Below are positions 6,941-10,212 of a stretch of DNA of 10,212 nucleotides, piece by piece (within the stretch, counting starts at the first letter, position 1; every line of letters begins with the position of its first letter). The notes under the pieces were generated by a model. That model did not search any database and was not told where the DNA came from. It saw nothing but the letters and a program-made list of their open reading frames with translations. The stretch is taken from positions 1 to 10,212 of the forward strand of contig JAFSTS010000101.1 in assembly GCA_017445685.1 (NCBI GenBank). The letters run 5' to 3'. This stretch comes from Clostridia bacterium (GTDB lineage Bacteria > Bacillota_A > Clostridia > Oscillospirales > Acutalibacteraceae). A program made the position numbers and the translations under genes.

Positions 6941-6959
6941 TGAAAACAGCAAATTTTCA
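6941..6959. promoter_or_regulatory. Dyad adjoining the nagBA -35 box, possible operator or activator site
   Basis: TGAAAA-N7-TTTTCA is a perfect 6-bp inverted repeat that abuts the -35 hexamer of the nagBA promoter on its upstream side. A second AT-rich dyad, TTTTC-TT-GAAAA (6899-6910), falls at the inferred start of transcription and shares the TTTTC/GAAAA half-site. A pair of sites flanking the promoter could serve a nag regulator. Both are AT-rich in an AT-rich gap, so chance is a real alternative. Confidence 0.3.
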
Positions 6960-7010
6960 TATTCTTTTTTTACCAATCAGAAAATTTTATTTTGTAAATA
7001 TTTCGTTAAA

Positions 7011-7029
7011 TCAACATTATTTTTGTTGA
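7011..7029. promoter_or_regulatory. Dyad overlapping the -35 box of the marR promoter
   Basis: TCAACA (7011-7016) and TGTTGA (7024-7029) form a perfect 6-bp inverted repeat with a 7-nt spacer. The right arm overlaps the first four bases of the -35 box at 7026. Its sequence differs from the second dyad at 7038-7053, so a different protein might bind, or it may be incidental. Confidence 0.35.
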
Positions 7030-7054
7030 CATAAATTTAATAGCGTGCTATTAT
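7026..7054 (+). promoter_or_regulatory. Sigma-A promoter of the marR-ABC operon
   Basis: A perfect -35 TTGACA (7026-7031), a 17-nt spacer and -10 TATTAT (7049-7054) preceded by TG-N (7046-7048, extended -10). The predicted start is near 7061. The ribosome binding site GAAGGAGG (7071-7078) is 7 nt before the ATG at 7086, so the leader is only about 25 nt. Confidence 0.85.
7038..7053. promoter_or_regulatory. Perfect 16-bp dyad between -35 and -10: probable MarR operator
   Basis: TAATAGC-GT-GCTATTA is a perfect 7-bp inverted repeat. It fills the second half of the promoter spacer and covers nearly all of the -10 box. MarR-family repressors commonly bind such dyads at their own promoters and block RNA polymerase. 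Position, symmetry and the adjacent marR gene make autoregulation of the whole operon likely, though binding is inferred. Confidence 0.7.
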
Positions 7055-7085
7055 TTTTACAATTCTTTGCGAAGGAGGTTATTTT

Positions 7086-7538
7086 ATGGCGCAGGAATAT
7101 CAGCCCTGCGGCGTGATTTTCAAGCAGATCGGCGGCGCTCTTTTAAAAAATGCAAACAACAATTTGAAAAAAGACAATCTCACCCATTCGCAGATGTGTC
7201 TGCTGTTGAAGCTTGAAAAATCCAATGACCGCGAAATGACTTTTAAACAGATCGAAAAAGAATTTCATATAGCGCAAGCTACTGTCGCAGGAATAATTTC
7301 CCGGCTTGCGCAAAAAGGATTTGTTCAAACATTTGTCAGTCCCTTTGACAAACGCGTAAAAATGGTCAGGATCACTCAGTCAGGACTTCAACAGTGCGAA
7401 AAAGCAAAGGACAGAATTGAAAATGCCGAGCAGTTTCTTGTCAGCCGCCTGAGCGAAGATGAACGCAAGGAGCTTTTTCGGCTTCTGACTATCGTAAACG
7501 AAACTCTTCATTCCGACCCGGAGGAAAAAGATGATTAA
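7086..7538 (+). CDS. MarR-family transcriptional regulator
   Basis: A 150-residue winged helix-turn-helix regulator of usual MarR size. Residues about 1-30 are the N-terminal dimerisation helix. Residues 33-48 (THSQMCLLLKLEKSND) match the MarR helix 2 region. Residues 52-80 hold the helix-turn-helix with the recognition helix around AQATVAGIISRLAQKGFV. Residues about 83-97 (FVSPFDKRVKMVRIT) form the wing with its typical Asp-Lys-Arg. The C-terminal helix closes the dimer. It begins an operon with two ABC exporter genes, and its stop overlaps the next start by 8 nt. It most likely represses this operon through the dyad at 7038-7053 and releases it when bound by a small molecule. The ligand cannot be read from the sequence. 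Confidence 0.93.
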   Translation: MAQEYQPCGVIFKQIGGALLKNANNNLKKDNLTHSQMCLLLKLEKSNDREMTFKQIEKEFHIAQATVAGIISRLAQKGFVQTFVSPFDKRVKMVRITQSGLQQCEKAKDRIENAEQFLVSRLSEDERKELFRLLTIVNETLHSDPEEKDD

Positions 7539-9285
7539 AATATTCAAAAATTTCACAAAAAAGCAGTTCGGATTTATTGCCGGAGCGCTGGTTTTTATAG
7601 TTTTACAGGTGTTTCTCGACCTTAAACTGCCTGACTATATGGCTGAGATCACAAGGCTTGTCGAAACTCCCGGCAGCAAAATGGCTGATATCCTCTCAAG
7701 AGGCGGCATGATGCTTCTTTGCGCTTTTGCAAGTATGCTCTGCTCAGTTGCGGTAGTATATTTCGGCGCAAAAGTCTCCGGCGGTCTTTCGATGACGCTT
7801 CGCGGAAAGGTTTACGACAAGGTTATGAGTTTTTCAGTGGCTGAAAACCGCCGCTTTTCCACGGCAAGCCTTATCAACAGAACGACTACCGACATCAACC
7901 AGATCCAAAATCTTGTCGCTATGGGTTTGCAGGCTATCATCAAAGCTCCGATACTTGCCATATGGGCGATAATCAAAATTTCGGGAAAGAGTTTTCAGTG
8001 GATGTCGGCAACCGCAGCCGCGCTTGCGCTTTTGATAATTATGCTTGCGACTACTCTTCTTGTGGCTCATCCGAGATTCAAGAAAATACAGACCCTTACA
8101 GATAACCTCAGCAGAGTAACGAGAGAGCAGCTAACGGGTATCAGGATAGTTCGCGCTTACAACGCGGACAAATATCAGGAGGAAAAATTTGACGAGGCAA
8201 ACCGTTCTCTTGCAGAAAACAACCTTGTTGCCCATCGCGTCATGGCGATAATGCAGCCGGGAATGACCTTCATCAGCTCCGCCCTGACTCTTTCTGTCTA
8301 CTGGATAGGCGCATACATGATAAACGACGCCGCCCGTTTTGACAGGCTCGGCATCTTTTCGGATATGGTGGTTTTTTCCAACTATGCAATTCAGGTCATC
8401 ATGGCATTCATGATGCTCAACATGATATTTATTCTTCTTCCGAGAGCGCAGGTTTCCGCAAAGCGAATAAACGAAGTTTTCGAAACCGAGCCTGCCGTTC
8501 ATGACGGCACGATCGACGGCAGCGTTGCCGAAGTATCAGGCGAAATTGAATTTCGCGGCGTTTCATTTCGCTATCCCAACGCGCACAGCAACGCTTTAAG
8601 CGACATAACATTTTCTGCTCGTCGCGGTCAGACTGTGGCTTTCATCGGCGCGACAGGTTCGGGCAAGACGACTCTTGTAAACCTCGTCGAGCGTTTTTAC
8701 GACGCAACAGAGGGCGAAATTCTGATCGACGGAATAAACATCAAAGACATGACTCTTCATTCGCTTCACAACAAGATCGGTTTTGTCGCTCAAAAAGCCA
8801 ATCTTTTCTCCGGCACGGTTGCTTCAAACATCGGATACGGCGAAAATTCAAAGTCGGATGATGACCTCCGCTTTGCCGCCGAAATCGCGCAGAGTACCGA
8901 TTTTATCGAGGCTCTGCCCGACAAATTCGACTCGCACATAGCACAGGGCGGAACGAATGTTTCAGGCGGTCAAAGGCAGCGGCTCACTATCGCAAGAGCC
9001 ATTGCTCATAAGCCTGAGATACTTATCTTTGACGATTCGTTTTCCGCGCTTGACTACAGCACTGACAGAGCGCTGAGAGCTGCTCTCAACGAAAAAACGG
9101 ATGGTGTAACAAAGCTGATCGTTGCCCAGAGGATAGGAACTATCCGTTCTGCCGACAAAATCATCGTTCTCGACAAGGGCAGGATCGTCGGAGAAGGCAC
9201 TCACGGTCAGCTTATCAAAAACTGTCCTGTTTACCTTGAGATCGCGCAGTCACAGCTTTCGAAGGAGGAAATCGAAAATGGCTGA
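7531..9285 (+). CDS. ABC exporter half-transporter with degenerate ATPase site (heterodimeric multidrug type)
   Basis: A 584-residue fusion of six-helix transmembrane domain (about 1-310) and nucleotide-binding domain (about 340-570). ATPase motifs: Walker A GATGSGKTT (373-381), Q-loop Gln421, signature VSGGQRQR (477-484) and Walker B LIFDD (498-502). The residue after the Walker B Asp is Asp502 instead of the catalytic Glu. The H-loop reads VAQR with Gln533 in place of His. Both changes are the hallmark of the degenerate subunit in heterodimeric exporters such as TM287/288 and LmrCD (known family feature). The partner is the next gene, overlapping by 8 nt. The start at 7531 has GGAGG about 8 nt upstream and lies inside the end of marR, which indicates translational coupling. 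It probably exports a hydrophobic drug, peptide or metabolite from the cytoplasm; the substrate is unknown. Confidence 0.93.
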   Translation: MIKIFKNFTKKQFGFIAGALVFIVLQVFLDLKLPDYMAEITRLVETPGSKMADILSRGGMMLLCAFASMLCSVAVVYFGAKVSGGLSMTLRGKVYDKVMSFSVAENRRFSTASLINRTTTDINQIQNLVAMGLQAIIKAPILAIWAIIKISGKSFQWMSATAAALALLIIMLATTLLVAHPRFKKIQTLTDNLSRVTREQLTGIRIVRAYNADKYQEEKFDEANRSLAENNLVAHRVMAIMQPGMTFISSALTLSVYWIGAYMINDAARFDRLGIFSDMVVFSNYAIQVIMAFMMLNMIFILLPRAQVSAKRINEVFETEPAVHDGTIDGSVAEVSGEIEFRGVSFRYPNAHSNALSDITFSARRGQTVAFIGATGSGKTTLVNLVERFYDATEGEILIDGINIKDMTLHSLHNKIGFVAQKANLFSGTVASNIGYGENSKSDDDLRFAAEIAQSTDFIEALPDKFDSHIAQGGTNVSGGQRQRLTIARAIAHKPEILIFDDSFSALDYSTDRALRAALNEKTDGVTKLIVAQRIGTIRSADKIIVLDKGRIVGEGTHGQLIKNCPVYLEIAQSQLSKEEIENG

Positions 9286-10212
9286 GAAAGTTATCAGACG
9301 AGCTCCGGGCGGCCCCGGCGGCAGAATGGCAGTTGCCGAAAAATCAAAAGACATCAAAAAAGCCTACCGTAATTTTTTTGCGTACATGGGCTCGTTTAAA
9401 TGGAGTATTCTTGTTGCAGGAATACTGTCTCTCGCAGGCTCGATACTCAATCTCATAGGCCCCTCAAAGCTCAGCGACCTGACAAACCTCATCACTGCCG
9501 GACTTTCGGGAAGCGCAGATATGCCGAAAATTCTGAAAATCTGCGTTACTCTCACTGTTTTGTATGTGTCAGGACTGCTGTTTAACTATTTTCAGGGCTT
9601 CATTATGGCGACCGTATCGCAGAAAATTTCAAAAAAAATGCGCACGGATATCTCTGAAAAAATCAACCGTCTGCCGCTGAAATATTTTGACACAAATTCC
9701 ACAGGCGATATCCTCAGCCGAGTCACAAACGATGTCGACACTGTTGAAAGAAGCATGAACATGAGCTTTTCGACTCTCGTGTCCTCAGCAGCAATGTTCA
9801 TCGGCTCGCTGACGATGATGTTTTTGACAAATGTTGTCATGGCTTTTTCAGGCGTCGTTTCCGCGCTTGCGGGATTCACGGCAATGGTGCTTATCATCAG
9901 AAAGAGTCAGGTTTATTTCAAAAGACAGCAGAAAGAGCTTGGAGACTTGAACGGTCACATCGAAGAAACTTACAGCTCTCACGATGTTGTCAAGGCCTTC
10001 AACGGCGAAGAAAGTGAACGAAAAAAGTTCCATGCTCTCAACGAAAAACTTTTTGACAGCGCATGGAAAAGCCAGTTCTGCGCCGGGATAATGATGCCGC
10101 TGATGAACTTCATCGGAAACCTTGCCTATGTCGTTGTGTGCATCGTCGGGGCAGTTCTTGCAGTAAACAACTCCATTTCCTTTGGCACTATCGTTGCTTT
10201 TATGCTTTACAT
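9278..10212 (+). CDS. Second ABC exporter half-transporter, 3' end cut by window edge
   Basis: 311 codons are visible before the window ends, all within the transmembrane domain; the ATPase domain lies outside. The N-terminus MAEKVIRRAPGGPGGRMAV is Gly/Pro-rich, as is common in the second subunit of such pairs. Hydrophobic helices follow from about residue 42. Coupling and conserved exporter segments include FDTNSTGDILSRVTNDVDT (about residues 144-162) and TYSSHDVVKAFNGE. The ATG at 9278 overlaps the preceding gene by 8 nt, with GAAGGAGG ending 9 nt upstream. By analogy with heterodimeric exporters, this subunit should carry the intact catalytic Glu and switch His that the first one lacks. 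Confidence 0.92.
   Translation, partial: MAEKVIRRAPGGPGGRMAVAEKSKDIKKAYRNFFAYMGSFKWSILVAGILSLAGSILNLIGPSKLSDLTNLITAGLSGSADMPKILKICVTLTVLYVSGLLFNYFQGFIMATVSQKISKKMRTDISEKINRLPLKYFDTNSTGDILSRVTNDVDTVERSMNMSFSTLVSSAAMFIGSLTMMFLTNVVMAFSGVVSALAGFTAMVLIIRKSQVYFKRQQKELGDLNGHIEETYSSHDVVKAFNGEESERKKFHALNEKLFDSAWKSQFCAGIMMPLMNFIGNLAYVVVCIVGAVLAVNNSISFGTIVAFMLY

Noticed and set aside
6941..6959. Catabolite-responsive (cre/CcpA) site upstream of nagBA
   Set aside because: TGAAAACAGCAAATTTTCA lacks the central CG and the spacing of the cre consensus, so it is listed only as an unassigned dyad.

Overview
The window looks like chromosomal DNA of an anaerobic Gram-positive of the class Clostridia, plausibly Oscillospiraceae/Ruminococcaceae. 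The basis is moderate GC with AT-rich intergenic gaps, strong G-rich Shine-Dalgarno sequences, canonical sigma-A promoters with exact 17-nt spacers, a sodium-pumping decarboxylase of the type found in fermentative anaerobes, and a secreted protein with Trp/Tyr/Gly repeats. The family-level placement is inference.

Layout. (1) Positions 1-3361, minus strand: a four-gene Na+-translocating decarboxylase operon in the order alpha (oadA-type carboxyltransferase), delta (OadG-like membrane anchor), gamma (free biotin carrier), beta (OadB Na+ pump, running off the left edge). Its promoter lies at 3451-3479. Downstream of it, in the leader, is an 18-bp dyad that matches the clostridial Rex (NADH/NAD+ sensor) operator at 13 of 14 defined positions. 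(2) Positions 3642-4979, plus strand and divergent from the pump: a secreted 446-residue protein with an unrecognised N-terminal domain and eleven tandem 22-residue repeats, probably a cell-surface binding module. A hairpin at 5003-5031 can terminate transcription in both directions, between this gene and the convergent nag operon. (3) Positions 5057-6852, minus strand: nagB and nagA, which turn GlcNAc-6-phosphate into fructose-6-phosphate. (4) Positions 7086-10212, plus strand and divergent from nagBA: a MarR-family regulator followed by two ABC exporter half-transporters. Neighbouring genes in this group overlap by 8 nt. The first half-transporter has a degenerate ATPase site (Asp for the catalytic Glu, Gln for the switch His), as in heterodimeric drug exporters. 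The second runs off the right edge.

How the parts work. The pump alpha subunit transfers CO2 from an alpha-keto acid, most likely oxaloacetate, to biotin on the separate gamma carrier. Beta then decarboxylates carboxybiotin and exports Na+. The dyad suggests the operon is tuned to redox state. The marR promoter carries a perfect dyad between -35 and -10, which fits autorepression relieved by a ligand, probably a substrate of the exporter. No mobile element, CRISPR array, tRNA or rRNA was seen. The families are known ones. The less ordinary points are the candidate Rex site, the repeat protein with an unknown N-terminal domain, and the paired dyads in the marR promoter.
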